From positions 175,022,445-175,086,444 of the forward strand of contig OY998176.1 in the NCBI GenBank assembly GCA_963921935.1: a DNA stretch of 64,000 nt, given 5' to 3'. The translations under genes and the position numbers were made by a program. This document shows, piece after piece, positions 22,339 through 34,244 of the stretch. A model generated the notes under the pieces. The model ran no database searches. It saw only the letters and a program-made list of their open reading frames with translations, and had not been told where the DNA came from. The stretch comes from Galeruca laticollis (Eukaryota; Arthropoda; Insecta; Coleoptera; Chrysomelidae). Position 1 is the stretch's first letter. Every line of letters begins with the position of its first letter.

Positions 22339-24230
22339 CTATTCATTTAATACAAAAGAGCGCAATTTTAATATACTCCAAATATATTCTGCAATCTTCT
22401 TAGCTTCCAAAATTGATGTATCATTTGAGGCATGCATGAGTGAGTCTACATTCACAAGGCAAGATGAATTTGGTTTCATTGATGTAAAAATTGGACAATC
22501 AAATAGAATGTGAAAAATAGTTTCCTTTTCATATGTATTGTTAACAGTACAATCTAATTCGGGGTCAATAGTGTATCCAAAACCATTAAACGTAAATTTA
22601 ATTCGTAAATGATTAGACATACAGAACTGGGTACGGGTGAACTGGATATGTAATTTTATAGACAAATATGTGCTAGGTTCACAAGTGGTAGGAAAAGAAG
22701 AAGATAAATACATGAAATAACTAGTCGCTATACTTACATCTGATTCATGTAGGTATGTAAAATATTTTGACAACAAAACTTTCCCTGGCGAAATAAAAGA
22801 AGGGTGGTCTAAATTATTCCATATATGAACACAATCAATATCAACAGAAAACTACTTTTCACCTCCATTATCCAGTTATACTTCATATCTGTGGAATTAA
22901 CCAAACGCAATTGTTTAATACAAAGTTTAGGGTATCGATGATTATCCATTGTCATTGTTTTCTATATCCAATTAAGGGACATTATAAAAATATTAAATGC
23001 AAACTTGACTCTTCCAGCCCCTAACCGGAATATAGCATCTGGTGTATTGACGGGGATAAAAGGACTCTTTTCAGGAAATATAACTGTACGCGTTCCAATA
23101 TGTCTAAGTACCTTAAGCCCCAGACAGAAATACAGTTGAACATTACACTAAGGACAAGTGACTCAAATAATATGATTCTAGTTTGCCAGGTATCAATTTT
23201 AGTTTTAGCCATTATTGGTAGGAGAGAACCTATAGCCTGTTTACCTTTGTTGGCGGTTGAATGGCCATTTCATTAAAGAGACCCGACGAAGTAAATACTA
23301 CACCTAGATATGTATATTTATTAGTTGTAGAGATTAGCTGGTTATTAAAGTATAAATCATAGCTGGGTTTCCGGAAACCCCCTCGTGAGAATTGCATAAT
23401 TTTTGTTTCCTGTATATTAACAGTTAATTTCTTCGTAATGGTATATTTTTCTAAAATTTTCAATTTTTTAACCACATCAATCTCAAATGTGCCAAAATGA
23501 CCGGATCGTCTGCATTCATAAGGGACAAAACGTCATTTTTGTTATCAATATTTACACCTTGAGAGCCGTTATCATAAAAAAAAGGTTTTAAAATATGCTA
23601 TAAACAGTGCAAGCAATAAAGAGCTGAGAGGTTCTCCCTGTAGTACGCCCGTTGTCACTTCAAATGATTTTGATAGCCTATCAGAGCATTTAATCTGCAA
23701 TGTTGCATACGATTAGAGCATTTGTATTACCCGGATAATTTTTGATGATACTCCGAAATCAAATAACTTGCTCCACAAATCCGCATCATCAACCGAGTCG
23801 GAGGCTGTTTTGAAATCAATAACAATTGCGAACGATTTTCGTTTTCTATGCCTTATATGTAAATTAATAACACTGGACAAGGTAAAGAAATTATCTTGAC
23901 AACCTCGACTTAAACGAAAGCCGGCTTGACATGCTGGCAAAATACTATATTTATCCATTCTGACAGTCTGTTTAGAATAAGGGAAGTGAATATTTTGACA
24001 CAACTGTTAACAAGAGCTAACCCCCTGTAGTTTGCAGGATCATCTGTCGAACCCCCCTTAGGCAACATAATAAACAGAATGTTAGACCAATATTTCGGAA
24101 TAATAGCTGTTTCAAATATAGAATTAAATAAAGATGATAAATAAATGATCCAGTTATTTGGAATATTTTCAATAAACTCGTAAGTTAATCCATCACATCC
24201 AGGGGACTTGTTATTTTTACATTTATTAAT
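22339..24230 (-). pseudogene. LINE A reverse transcriptase, 3' part
   Basis: Minus-strand motifs: NNKSPGCDGLTYEFIENIP (about 24150-24210), NYRGLALVNSCVKIFTSL (24000-24050), CQAGFRLSRGCQDNFFTLSS (23870-23940), FAIVIDFKTASDSVD (RT motif A, 23780-23830), the catalytic box (NADDPVIL near 23500, where Y/F-ADD is usual), NKYTYLGVVFT (23290-23320), and a C-terminal HILFDCP..T cysteine/histidine segment. Frames shift between pieces. It cannot be translated as one protein. Confidence 0.88.
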
Positions 24231-25231
24231 AATAGTGTTTTTAAATGAAACTCAAGGTCTCTAGTTAATTCCACAATATAATACAAGTTATTGAAAATTC
24301 TAAAAAATTGACAATTGTTTCGATAAATCAATATCATCGTCAGAATGACAGAAGTTACATTTCATTTTATGCCTACCTGATGTTTAGTAGTTATATTTTT
24401 GGCTAGACCAAGAAGTAACCTAACTTGTGATTGGCTTAATATATGTTTATAGAAAAAGAAGATGTGATATTACAAATATTGAAGCTTAGATATTATTAGC
24501 CCTATGGTGATATCCTGGATATCATTATTCCAATTAAGATCAGTATAACTGTGCAATGATATAGAAAACCAGGAAAACTATATCAGCTGATCTTTACAAT
24601 TATCACTTAAGAAGACAGTTTATTAGTGGAGAATTCCCTAGATTTAACTGTTCATTGACAACTTCATATTGTGGGTTTCTCAAATGTCTTCTAATTTCCA
24701 GTTCTTCAAGGAAATCCAGTTCTTGTTTCTTTTCACAAATATGCAGCTCTTCTAGTTCTGTGTTAGGTGTCAATGAATGATTGGGAATTCTCCACTAATA
24801 AACTGTCTTCTTAAGTGATAATTGTAAAGATCAGCAGATATAGTTTTCCTGGTTTTCTATATCATTGCACAGTTATACTGATCTTAATTGGAATAATGAT
24901 ATCCAGGATATCACCATAGGGCTAATAATATCTAAGCTTCAATATTTGTAATATCACATCTTCTTTTTTTATAAACATATATCAAGCCAATCACAAGTTA
25001 GGTTACTTCTTGGTCTAGCCAAAAATATAACTACTAAACATCAGGTAGGCATAAAATGAAATGTAACTTCTGTCATTCTGACGATGATATTGATTTATCG
25101 AAACAATTGTCATTTTTTTAGAATTTTCAATAACTTGTATTATATTGTGGAATTAACTAGAGACCTTGAGTTTCATTTAAAAACACTAATATGAGCATAT
25201 TCCACGAAGTAAGGGTCGAGACAGTCAATTT
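24231..25231. repeat. 1-kb foldback element inserted in LINE A
   Basis: Two ~400-bp arms (24231-24640 and 24790-25190) are inverted copies with few differences, around a ~150-bp centre. An extra 45-bp tail (25188-25231, ATATGAGCATATTCCACGAA...) follows the right arm. CATTTATTAATAA occurs on both sides (ending at 24230 and starting near 25231), a 13-bp target duplication. Removing the insert makes the LINE A frame continuous (EIYEVINK joins CKNNKSPGCDG). There is no coding capacity. A shorter relative lies at 46612-46852. Confidence 0.88.
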
Positions 25232-25760
25232 CATTTATTAATAACTTCATATATCTCATTTGTGTCGAAGTGAGCATCCAGAAAGGCATGGGTGACATCC
25301 TGATAATCAAGAATGAGCGTTGTTCTAGAAGGAAATATGTTTTGGTAAAATGTTTCCCAAATCTGTACCGGTAGAACTCTGTGATTATATGTGTTGCGGT
25401 ACTGTTTAACTGTCTGTCAGAATTCTTTTGGATTATGCAAGTTAGATAATTTGAGAATAATTTCGGCTTCACATTGTTTTCTCCGCAATTTGATGTTTTT
25501 TTTTTGTATTCTGCTTTCAAGTCTATCTAAGTTTGTTTTGAATCTGAAAAAATTTCACTTCTACAAATTTTCAAAGCCCTCTTCATATTCATTTTAAGGC
25601 TAATACATGAAACATCGAACCACGGTTTATTTGTATGCTTTTTATACTTTGCTCTGGAGCGGCTTTTCCTAATGTAAACAGGTTTAAGTCAGTAGCAGCA
25701 GTTTCTTTTATTGCTTCACAAAATTGATATAAGCCTCCTCAGGATTAGATATATAATAGA
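25232..25760 (-). pseudogene. LINE A ORF2, linker before the RT
   Basis: The minus strand carries an INRGSMFHVLA/PW(F)DVSC-like linker start near 25620, then KAEYKKKTSNCGENN, NPKEF..TVKQYRNTYN, IWETFYQNIFPSR and VTHAFLDAHFDTNEIYEVINK, which meets the foldback insertion. This order precedes the RT in APE-type LINEs. Stops and frame changes are frequent. Confidence 0.8.
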
Positions 25761-25764
25761 CTCA

Positions 25765-26367
25765 GTTTGATTGATACATTTTTAATTTATAACTTAAGGA
25801 TGAACAATTCTTCCAGCTCATTTTTTATGATTCGTGAGTATATGGCAACTATATTTTGTGCCACCTGTGCAGCAAAAAAAATAATGATGACCAATCTCTG
25901 CAACCTCAGCAGCAAAGCATTTTGCCTGGTAGATGATGTCAAAATTTGTGTAACTTGTTAATATAGATTAAAGTAAATATTTCGTACTCTTGAAATATGT
26001 TGAAGTATTTATCACAGATTGTTTCTAAATATTAACTAGTTTTTTATCATAATTAATAAATTACAATTAGAAAAGAAATAAGTTGTAAAAATTACGAGTA
26101 CGTAGTTTTCACGTAGTATAATAAAATATGCTTAGCGTTCCAGGGTTTAGCATTTACTAATAAAGTAGAAAATCATCAAATTATATTTGTCAAATATAGT
26201 TATACCATATCTAGCATGAGCAGATTGATTTTTTGTTGATGATAAACCGACCAATTAAAGTATACTTTTGTATCAAACCTGTATAATATTGGACAACATA
26301 TCATCAATATACAATACATATTTCTCAGGAAATATTCCACTAACCACACAGATATATTTTATAAAGG
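25765..26367. other. AT-rich spacer, no gene seen
   Basis: Lies between the truncated 5' end of LINE A and the CGTA duplication of the errantivirus-like element; no recognisable content. Confidence 0.45.
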
Positions 26368-26371
26368 CGTA

Positions 26372-26558
26372 AGTGAAGTTTGTGTTTCCGAAAAGAATGT
26401 TTTTAAAAAGGGAAAATTATTATAATGACTACTTTATTCAACAACTAATCTGACATAAAGAGTAAAAGAGTACATTAACATTTGTATTTATAACTTCGTT
26501 GTCGGTGCACCGTCAGCGGGTTCCATGGCGCTGGGTCATCGTATTCAGGGCCTTAACT
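26372..26558 (-). repeat. 3' LTR of the errantivirus-like element
   Basis: 187 bp. It differs from the 5' LTR by a 13-bp insertion near 26483 (GTATTTATAACTT) and about six substitutions. A purine-rich tract (minus strand AAGGCCGGAGG, 26559-26569) precedes it and fits the polypurine tract. Confidence 0.93.
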
Positions 26559-26567
26559 CCTCCGGCC

Positions 26568-28254
26568 TTAGTGGAGAACTATGGGTGATGAACCAGAGTT
26601 CGAGGAAGAAAGTCCAATATCCACTTCTAAGTGTTTCTCTTGAATGGCTTCCTCTCCCTCTCTGTCCGGTTCGGCATTGGATCGGCAGTACTTAAAACTC
26701 ATGTAAATAACTATTAAAATTCCAAAAATGTAAAGTAAAATTGTGTTAATACTAATTTTGTCAAAATGCACTGGAACTGTTTTTATATTTTCAATCTTAG
26801 TTCTTTCCGAGTCTAATGCACTATAAACAGTTTTTAATTCGTCTAATTTGATTAAGTCTATTTGAATTGTTGAAAGGTTTAGTTTTCGGAGTTGCAAATT
26901 CACTAAGTGGTTCTAATCGCGGAATTTCAACATTTTTCAATTTAGATTGATCCTCGAAAGTTTTCAATAATATGCCTTCTAGCTGCACTTCACAGTTATT
27001 ACTAATTTCCAGTAAATAGCTTCCTTGAAGAGGAATATTGTTTATAACTTTACCGCACTTTTGCGTTGCCACGATACTATGGGGTAGAATAATTATCCAC
27101 TGATTTTTCTTCACTTTCTCAACTTGAGGTTCGGTGATCTTGGTAGAAATTTGGTGACACCTTGTAGTGTTTTTTGAATATTTAAACAACTGGATCTCGC
27201 AAGGAGGATTGTTGGTATTTTGAATTGGCTGGATATCTTCGCAGAGGAACTCTCCTGCAGGAACTTCTTGGCATCTAGTATCCATGAATGCGTACTCGTG
27301 CTCAGAGGATAGTAGGTATTTCGATTGCGGGATTATTGTTTTGTAGGAATGAAAAGAGGGTGTTGGGAGAGAATACAAATGATAGTAATTATAATCGTTT
27401 AACTGAACAATTGGTATTTCTAAAATAAATATTATTTTGTTTGCTTTGCCGTAGCTCTTAATTTCAATAGTCTTTTTAAATAATAGGATATTTTCCAGAA
27501 TTGGTTCAAATGGGAATTTATTATCCTTTAGCTGTTTGCTTATTATTAAAATTTCTGAAAGCAAATCGTTCGGATCAGCTATAGAGTTATAAAAGGTATT
27601 TGATTTAGAGAAAGTAACAGCAACTTCTTTTTTCTCGAGTAGATCATAGATTAATTGAAAACTTGTAGTAATTTGGGATACAATAGTTTTAATTGCGAAA
27701 TAATGATAAGTTTCTACTTCTTCCAGCTTAAGATTCTTTATCATTTCCTGCATGCTTGTTATACGATCTTTCAAAATTAATTGGTTGTTGGCAAGTATTC
27801 GCGTATTGTTCTCAAAACTATCAATTGATTTTTGAAGCAAAGTTATTTGGTCTTTAAATGAAGTTTTGAATTTCTCTTGATTATTTGAGAGAGATAATAT
27901 CGCGTCGTCATATCTCCCCGCATCGTTTTGATCGAGATTTCCAGTAATAAATTTTATAGCAGAGCCAATTCCGCCAAAAAGAGATATTTTACGTCTCAGT
28001 TTCCCTATAGGATTAAGTTGTTTTAATTGTATACTTATTTTATTTTCCATTATCTTAATTGTGCGATAAGAGTTCTCAAATTCATTATGAAACCTATAAT
28101 ATTCGGATTTATTTAAAAGTGAATTTTTAATGTTCTCATATTGGTCTTGAAGTGATATAAATTCGTTTGTTATATTTGTCAAGTCGTAAGTTTGAATGAA
28201 TGTCCAGAAGTCAGTCTTAATTTGTGCATAGTGGTAGGAGTCCAGGATTGTCAT
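26568..28254 (-). pseudogene. env: env of the errantivirus-like element
   Basis: Two overlapping minus-strand frames, 28254-26821 (477 residues) and 26903-26568 (111 residues), together make an Env. The first holds a basic KLRRK stretch (about residues 86-90) where cleavage of the F-type fusion protein is expected. A glycine-rich GGIGSAIKFITGNLD segment follows at once, with long heptad-rich helices (about residues 110-200) beyond it. The second holds one strong membrane span (residues about 53-74, ILLYIFGILIVIYM) and an acidic cytoplasmic tail. A frameshift near 26820-26900 separates ectodomain from anchor. No signal peptide is seen at the first Met; errantiviral env is made from a spliced message, so its true start may lie elsewhere. 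Confidence 0.88.
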
Positions 28255-28279
28255 TAAGGTTATGAAATTTTGGGAAATT

Positions 28280-31200
28280 TGATTGGGTGCTGGTCAACCT
28301 GATGAGGAACCTGCAATTACGGGAGGTTTTTTTAGTTCTTTAATATGTACTATTTCTTTCTTGTTTCTATTAAACTGTCTAGTAATTTCTACGCTTTTTC
28401 TAGATAATTTTTCAGTTATTTGGCAAGGGCCTAAAAATACTTTGTCTTTTTTGTTACGTCGTCCAGGGTTTTGTTTATAAAGAATTTGATTAAGTTTGAA
28501 ATCCGGGTTATCGTCACCTTGATCGTTACGTTTCGTAATTACTTTTTGTCAGTCAGTGTCTTATTTACCTTGTCATATACATGTTTCAGTTTTTCGGCAT
28601 AGTCGTTATAAAATGAATGTGAGTCAAATATTTCGTTGGGATTTCGTGTGTTAGTATGTCCGAAAGTAAGTTCAAATGGCGTAAAATTAGTTGAGCTATG
28701 TATAGTATTATTGTAGTAGCTAGTATAGCATAGTCGATTAAATTGCCTTTTTCATTACGGTAAATTTCCTGTAATATGCGTAATAGTTTGATTAGTGTCG
28801 GATGTAAACGTTCTGCTATTGGTGAGCTGGGGTAGTAATGTGAACATTATATCTTCAACTGTTTGATTGATAAATTCGGTTCCTTTGTCTAGAACTAAAG
28901 TTTGTGGAACACCAAAAGTTGTAAAATATTTAATTAGAACTCTACTTATGATAACTGCGGTCTTACCTTCAATAAAAATTGCTTGTGTGAATTTTGAGAA
29001 AGCATCTGTGAGTGTTAAGTATAATTTTCCATCGAATGTGAATACATCTACATGTACAATTTGGAACGGCTTAGTAGCTGATTCCGTTAACATAAGCGGC
29101 ACGTAAGGGGTTTTTCTAGCATATTTAGATCTTTGACAAATGTTACAAGCATTATTAAAATTAGTTACTGTTGATTTTAGATCTTTACAATAATAATTTC
29201 TTTTCAAGTATTCTATGGTTTCGTTAATTCCCCTGTGGTTTCTTTCGCCTTCGTGATGATTTCTTATTAAAAGTTACTGTTCTTCTTCATTTGTTATAGT
29301 ATTTACTTTTTTGGTACATTTTATTAGTTTGGGTCCGGTTTCAATGAAATATTCTGAATATACATTACAAAACTCTTTGTAAAATTTGTCCTTGTGGAAA
29401 TAAATATGATAAGTGGTTTTGCTATCAGTATACTATAATAAAAATGTAAAAATAATTTTCACAGTTACTGTTTTTTTATTTTCATAAGTCGAGTCCGCAA
29501 CGTCTAGTTTTTTATATAAATTTGGAAATACTAAGATTTGACGTATTTCATTATTACTTATTTCCTCAAGTATAGAAATTCCTTTATTTCCTGAATCGTC
29601 GGCATTAGAGTGTTGTGTCACAAGGTCATTGTCATGTTTGTTGATATTTTCTAGTATTTTGTCGGGAGGTTTGACTTGTTTATTTTCTAGTATATTGATT
29701 TTGGGCGCGGTTTTACTAGTGGAAGGTTGTTCTTCGTGATCTTCACCAACAAAAGATTCTGCTAAATCTCTGAGGTTGTCTAAGATTCGTCTTCTAAAGC
29801 GTTGGTATTGACTTTACCTTTTTTATTTATAATTTTGTAGTCGTACTCTCCAAGACGCAGGCGCCATCTAACTAATTTTGAGTTAGGCTCCTTGAAACTA
29901 AAGAGCCAAGTTAAAGGCTTGTGATCTGTGTAGATTAGAAAAGGGCGGCCATACAAATAAGGGCGGAAATGTTTGCATGCTCAAACTATTGCTAAAAGTT
30001 CTTTTTCGATAGTAGAGTACCTGGTTTCAGTTTCATTAAGTGTTCTAGAGGCGTATGCCACTGGTCGGTCACGGGGTACGTCACCTTGTGACAAAATAGC
30101 TCCGATAGCGAAATTGCTTGCATCAGTAGTTAGCACAAAGGGTTTATCAAAATCTGGGTATACGAGTACAGGGTCATTAGTTAGTGTTTCTTTACAAGCG
30201 TTAAAACAATTAATAAATTCGTCGTTATGTATGATTTGAGGTTTTTTCTTAAGACAATTGGTAAGCGGCTTAGTTATTTTTGCAAAGTCTCGAATAAATC
30301 GCCTGTAATAACCAAGAAGACCTAAAAAGCTTTTAATATATTTCGTAGTCCGAGGTATTGGGAAATTTTCAATTGCAGAAATTTTTTCAGGGTTGGGTTT
30401 GACACCATCCGGAGTAATAACGTGACCTAAATATTTAACAGATTTTTGCAAAAATTCCAACTTATTTAATTGTACTTTGAAATTACTTTGCCTAAGTCTT
30501 TCATATACCTTTTTAAACGTTATATATGTTCTTGTAATGATGTACTATATATTAATATATCATCAAGATAAACAACACAAATTTGATTTTGTAAACCTCT
30601 TAAAACTGAATTCATTATTCTTTGAAAAGTGGAAGGAGCATTTTTCAAACCGGAAGGCATTCTTTTAAATTCGTAATGCCCTTCTTCCGTGCTAAAGGCA
30701 GTTTTTTCTACATCTTCGTCACATACTTGAATTTGATGAAAGCCTGAACAAAGATCTATAGTGGAAAAATAATTTGCTTTACCTAATTTATCTAAAATAT
30801 CTGTAATGAGAGGTATTGGATACTTATCATCTACTGTTTGCTCATTTAGCTTCCGATAATTAATTACCATTCTCCAAGAGCGTTTGCCAGTGGCGGGATT
30901 AAAGGCCTTGGGCACAATCCAAATTGGACTCGAAAATGGCGAATTAGTATCCTGTATTATACCTTGCTCTAACAATTTAGAAATTTGTGACCTAACTTCG
31001 TCTTTATGAACTTCAGGAAAGCGATATGACTTTGTATAAACTGGAGATTCGTTTTTTAGTTTGAGTTTATGTTTTATCTGATTTGTAAAAATTAAAGGAG
31101 TACCCTCGCAATAAAATATATCCCTATATTCAAAAAGTAAGTTTTTAGTAGCGTTTTTCTCTTCCGCGTTACAATGATCAAGTTTTATATTTTTTAAATT

Positions 31201-31899
31201 ATTTTTAAGCAATCTATCACAATGTTCGGATATTATTTCATCAGTTTCCATTTTTTCTATACAGTTAACGTGGACTAAATCTATTGGTTCTATATCACAT
31301 GGTTCTGAAATTTCTAGCTTCACAGAATTTTTATTGACATTAGTAATAGTAGTTATAGCATAATTATTACGAACGTTGACTAAAGTTTTGGGCATTTCAA
31401 TACCATTACCAAAGTTTTGGTATTCTAAAATACCTATCCCATTGCTTTGGGTAACAGGTACTTTCACAACCTGTTGTATTCTACCTGGTATAGCGATACG
31501 ATAATTTTTTATTGATTGATATTGTTCATTATTATTATTTGGCTGGAAAATAATAGGTACAGTAACGTAAGGGGTAGACATCTCCCTTGTGTTAACATTT
31601 ATAGTTGCTTTTAATTGTTCGAGTAAATCTACTCCTATTATTTCTTCGATAGTCTCGCTAAACTTAAAAAGATAAAATTTATGATATTGTTTTACATTAA
31701 AAATACTAAAAACTGGTATATTAGCTACTTCGTCGTAAAAAAATACTATGCGCCGTTTGTATATCAAATTTCTCTTTGAAAATAAATTTTTTATAATACT
31801 TATGTGCTAAGTCAGGGTTTATTAAACTTTTTGTACTACCGGTGTCTATCAAGAATCTAGCATTTATTTCAGGAATTATAATATACGGCAGATTTGCTT
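28280..31899 (-). pseudogene. pol: pol of the errantivirus-like element (PR-RT-RH-IN)
   Basis: Order on the minus strand: protease with FLIDTGSTKSLIN (about 31830-31870, active site kept); a frameshift in an A/T run near 31750; then 415 residues (30520-31767) holding the rest of protease and the RT with IQDTNSPFSSPIWIVPK, FSTIDLCSGFHQIQV (motif A Asp kept), and VYLDDILIYS. After another shift near 30470 come the RT connection and RNase H (29981-30460, YLGHVITPDG, LTTDASNFAIGAIL). Integrase (28755-29207) has the finger (CNICQRSKYA) and catalytic Asps (VHVDVF, LVLDKGTEF). The last catalytic Glu lies in a shifted frame near 28830. The C-terminal part (STNFTPFELTFGHT) reaches about 28640. Confidence 0.92.
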
Positions 31900-31917
31900 T
31901 TTATGCATTTACTTGTA

Positions 31918-33273
31918 TTATCTCCGACCGTCGGAGGTCGACGCCAGACAAAAATTTACATTATCATTTTTTTCTCTGTTCGCACATGTTTCCGTGTACA
32001 TATTATCATGTTTATAAGCACTAACATTGTTTTCTTGTAAATTATTATCGTGATAGGGGTATTGAGTTTCTGGAGAATCATCTGGGAGTAAATGTTGATA
32101 ATTAAAATAATCAAGTTGATCTGGTTCGAATGGATTTTCAAATTGAACTTGGTTAAATAATTCATTGGCGGTGAATTTTGGTTGGGGTTTTGATTTTAAG
32201 GAAGTATTTGCTGATGACGTGTCCATCGGTTCGGGTTTATATTGATTGTGAAAAGAAGGACGATTAAAGGATCGGTTATGATTTCTTTGTTGGATTGCAG
32301 AATTATTATAAAATTTTTGGAAATTATGTTGACGTTGTGGTACAAAATGATTATTGGGATTTCTGTTGAAAGAGTTATTAGTAAACGCATTCTGTGGTCC
32401 AAATAGAGGCGGAGGATGAGACTGGCGTGGTATCGAGTTTTGATACATTATTGGAGACTGTGAGAAATTTGATTGAAAATTCGGACGTGGTTGCGAAGGA
32501 AATGTGCGTTGATTGAAATTTGCATTTATGTTTGAGTTTGTATAAGCAAAGTTTGAATTATTTCTCGCAGGAGTGAATCTAGATGATGGTTTAAAATTAT
32601 TTTGAGTATTTAAATTATTTGATCTCTGGGTCGAGTAAAGAAAATTTTCTTCCTCTATAACCAAACTCATTGCTTTTTCCAAACTGTCTGGATTTCTTAA
32701 CCTAACATTTGTTTGAATTGAAAACGGTAAACCTCTAATAAACGTTTTTAGCGATAAATCATCATAACTTTTTAATCTTACTGTTCTCTCGGCTGCAGGT
32801 AAATTTAAAGAATTTAATTTGGAAACGATTAAGCTCTGTGCGTCTTGACAACGCATGCCAAATGTATACGGTGCTTCATTTTTCGAAGGTCTTAACGCTA
32901 TCAAGTCTTGTATCAAACAATCTATGTCTCTCTGATCACCAAAACTTGGGTTAAGCGCGGCTTTTACTACTTGCCAGGTAGTTAGCTCAATTCGTGAACC
33001 TATTAGTATTTGTGCTCTACCTGTCAATTTGCCTAAAATCGCTCCTAACAAAAAATTATTCAAAGCGTTATCAGTTTGACTTGCAAAAGTATTAATTAAA
33101 CTTTCGCAATTACCTAAAAATATAGTAAGAGTATGTGGATTACCATCGTATGGTGGAATTGAATCTAAGTATAACTTTAATAATTGGTAATTAGGTTGAG
33201 CCATTTCTGATTCTATTGAATTTATTACTTCGAAAAGACTACTCAAATTAAGATCTCTATAATCTTCTGTCAT
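31918..33273 (-). CDS. gag: gag of the errantivirus-like element
   Basis: A 451-residue open frame starting at an ATG shortly after the leader. The N-terminal 200 residues form a helical capsid-like region (YDGNPHTLTIFLGNCESLI, LIQDLIALRPSKNEAPYTFG, KTFIRGLPFSIQTNVR). The C-terminal half is rich in Asn, Gln, Pro and Phe and has no CCHC zinc knuckle, which is usual for errantiviral Gag. It would form the particle core and bind RNA. It appears complete, but the downstream pol is broken. The end overlaps the start of the protease region by frameshift. Confidence 0.9.
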   Translation of the reverse strand: MTEDYRDLNLSSLFEVINSIESEMAQPNYQLLKLYLDSIPPYDGNPHTLTIFLGNCESLINTFASQTDNALNNFLLGAILGKLTGRAQILIGSRIELTTWQVVKAALNPSFGDQRDIDCLIQDLIALRPSKNEAPYTFGMRCQDAQSLIVSKLNSLNLPAAERTVRLKSYDDLSLKTFIRGLPFSIQTNVRLRNPDSLEKAMSLVIEEENFLYSTQRSNNLNTQNNFKPSSRFTPARNNSNFAYTNSNINANFNQRTFPSQPRPNFQSNFSQSPIMYQNSIPRQSHPPPLFGPQNAFTNNSFNRNPNNHFVPQRQHNFQKFYNNSAIQQRNHNRSFNRPSFHNQYKPEPMDTSSANTSLKSKPQPKFTANELFNQVQFENPFEPDQLDYFNYQHLLPDDSPETQYPYHDNNLQENNVSAYKHDNMYTETCANREKNDNVNFCLASTSDGRR

Positions 33274-33699
33274 GAAATAATAAAACTTTGTTAACTTATA
33301 TTTCTTTAGTGTATATGAATTATTTCTTATTATTTTGTTTTATTTTATTTGTCTCGATTATAAATACTATTATGAAAAAATATATATAAGGAATAAATAT
33401 TTAAAAAGGATTAGCACTTACGCAAAAATGACGATTTTCATAATTTTCTTACTTCTTACATCTACTGCCTATAGGATTGGACGATTTTTGTTCTTCACCC
33501 AGGACTTGGATTACCTGCTTTTTCGTTTTTCTTCTTCTTTAGAACACTTTCACAGTTCTTGTAGTAACTAATACTTTTGACCCGATATACCTTCGAATCT
33601 AGGCTTTTGAACTACAGGAAAAAGTTCGGTTTTTCCGGTTAATCGTAGAAACGAACAAACTACTCGCGAAACTCGTGTAATTTTCCGGAAAATCCTACT
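33274..33699 (-). other. Leader of the errantivirus-like element
   Basis: Untranslated region between the primer-binding site and gag on the minus strand. No open frame of note; it would hold packaging and splice-donor signals, but none can be identified with confidence. Confidence 0.55.
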
Positions 33700-33709
33700 G
33701 ACTGCGCCA
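33700..33709 (-). other. Primer-binding site, serine-tRNA type
   Basis: The minus strand reads TGGCGCAGTC directly after the LTR end, the sequence used by gypsy-type errantiviruses to prime from tRNA-Ser. The first T is shared with the LTR's last base. Confidence 0.9.
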
Positions 33710-33882
33710 GTGAAGTTTGTGTTTCCGAAAAGAATGTTTTTAAAAAGCGAAAATTGTTATAATGACTACTTTATTCAACAACTAATCTGACATAAAGAGT
33801 AAAAGAGTACATTAACATTTCGTTGTCGGTGCAGTGTCAGCGGGTTCCGTGGTGCTGGGTCATCGTATTCAGGGCCTTAACT
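33709..33882 (-). repeat. 5' LTR of the errantivirus-like element
   Basis: 174 bp, begins AGTTAAGGCCC and ends CTTCACT on the minus strand. Followed on its outer side by CGTA, matching the duplication at the other end. Confidence 0.93.
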
Positions 33883-33886
33883 CGTA

Positions 33887-34244
33887 CGTTGACTTAATAT
33901 GAAAAATGCGCAGAAATGAATATTAGTTACGTATTCGAATAATTGAATTCCATGGTGTAGTGAAGTTTTGAGTGTAAACTTGAATCAATTGGTATGATAA
34001 TTATTTTTTATCGAAGAGAGGATAGCAAGAGTATGGACATTTGAGTATTGAAATCAAAATTTTAGATTTATGTGACTACTGTCTCCGTCTCCAATTCTTT
34101 ATTGCAAATTCAGTTCAACCAGTTTTTTTGCTAACTACTTCATCAATGTCGTTAAAGATTCAATAAGTTTCCATTCTTCGATAGCTATAATTCACTAATT
34201 AATTTCTGTCCTCATAAGCTATATTTCTTTTTTTTTAGCGTTCG
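33887..34244. other. AT-rich spacer, no gene seen
   Basis: Between the errantivirus-like element and the left inverted repeat; no motifs recognised. Confidence 0.45.

Larger units (their letters stand above)
22339..25760 (-). mobile_element. LINE A, 5'-truncated non-LTR retrotransposon, split by a foldback element
   Basis: Minus-strand ORF2 runs from a pre-RT linker (25760) through reverse transcriptase to a C-terminal cysteine/histidine region (22339-22776). A 1-kb foldback insertion at 24231-25231 divides it. No endonuclease domain or ORF1 is found upstream, so the copy is 5'-truncated. The style (PW-D/F-D..C linker, SPGCDGLTYEF, C-terminal HILFDCP) resembles LINE B at 40935-45060, so both probably belong to one APE-type clade. 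Confidence 0.88.
26372..33882 (-). mobile_element. Errantivirus-like LTR retrotransposon with env, complete ends
   Basis: Identical-type LTRs (26372-26558 and 33709-33882) begin AGTTA on the minus strand, as errantivirus LTRs do, and the whole element is bounded by a 4-bp direct repeat CGTA (26368-26371 and 33883-33886). A primer-binding site complementary to a serine-type tRNA end lies against the 5' LTR. The minus-strand order is gag, pol, env. By eye the LTRs differ at about 6 sites plus a 13-bp indel, so the insertion is moderately old. All three genes carry frameshifts or are separated by them, so it is an endogenous, non-functional copy. Confidence 0.95.

Noticed and set aside
25767..25961. 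Cysteine-containing plus-strand frame (64 codons)
   Set aside because: Cysteines are not in a recognisable finger pattern and there is no context; no support.
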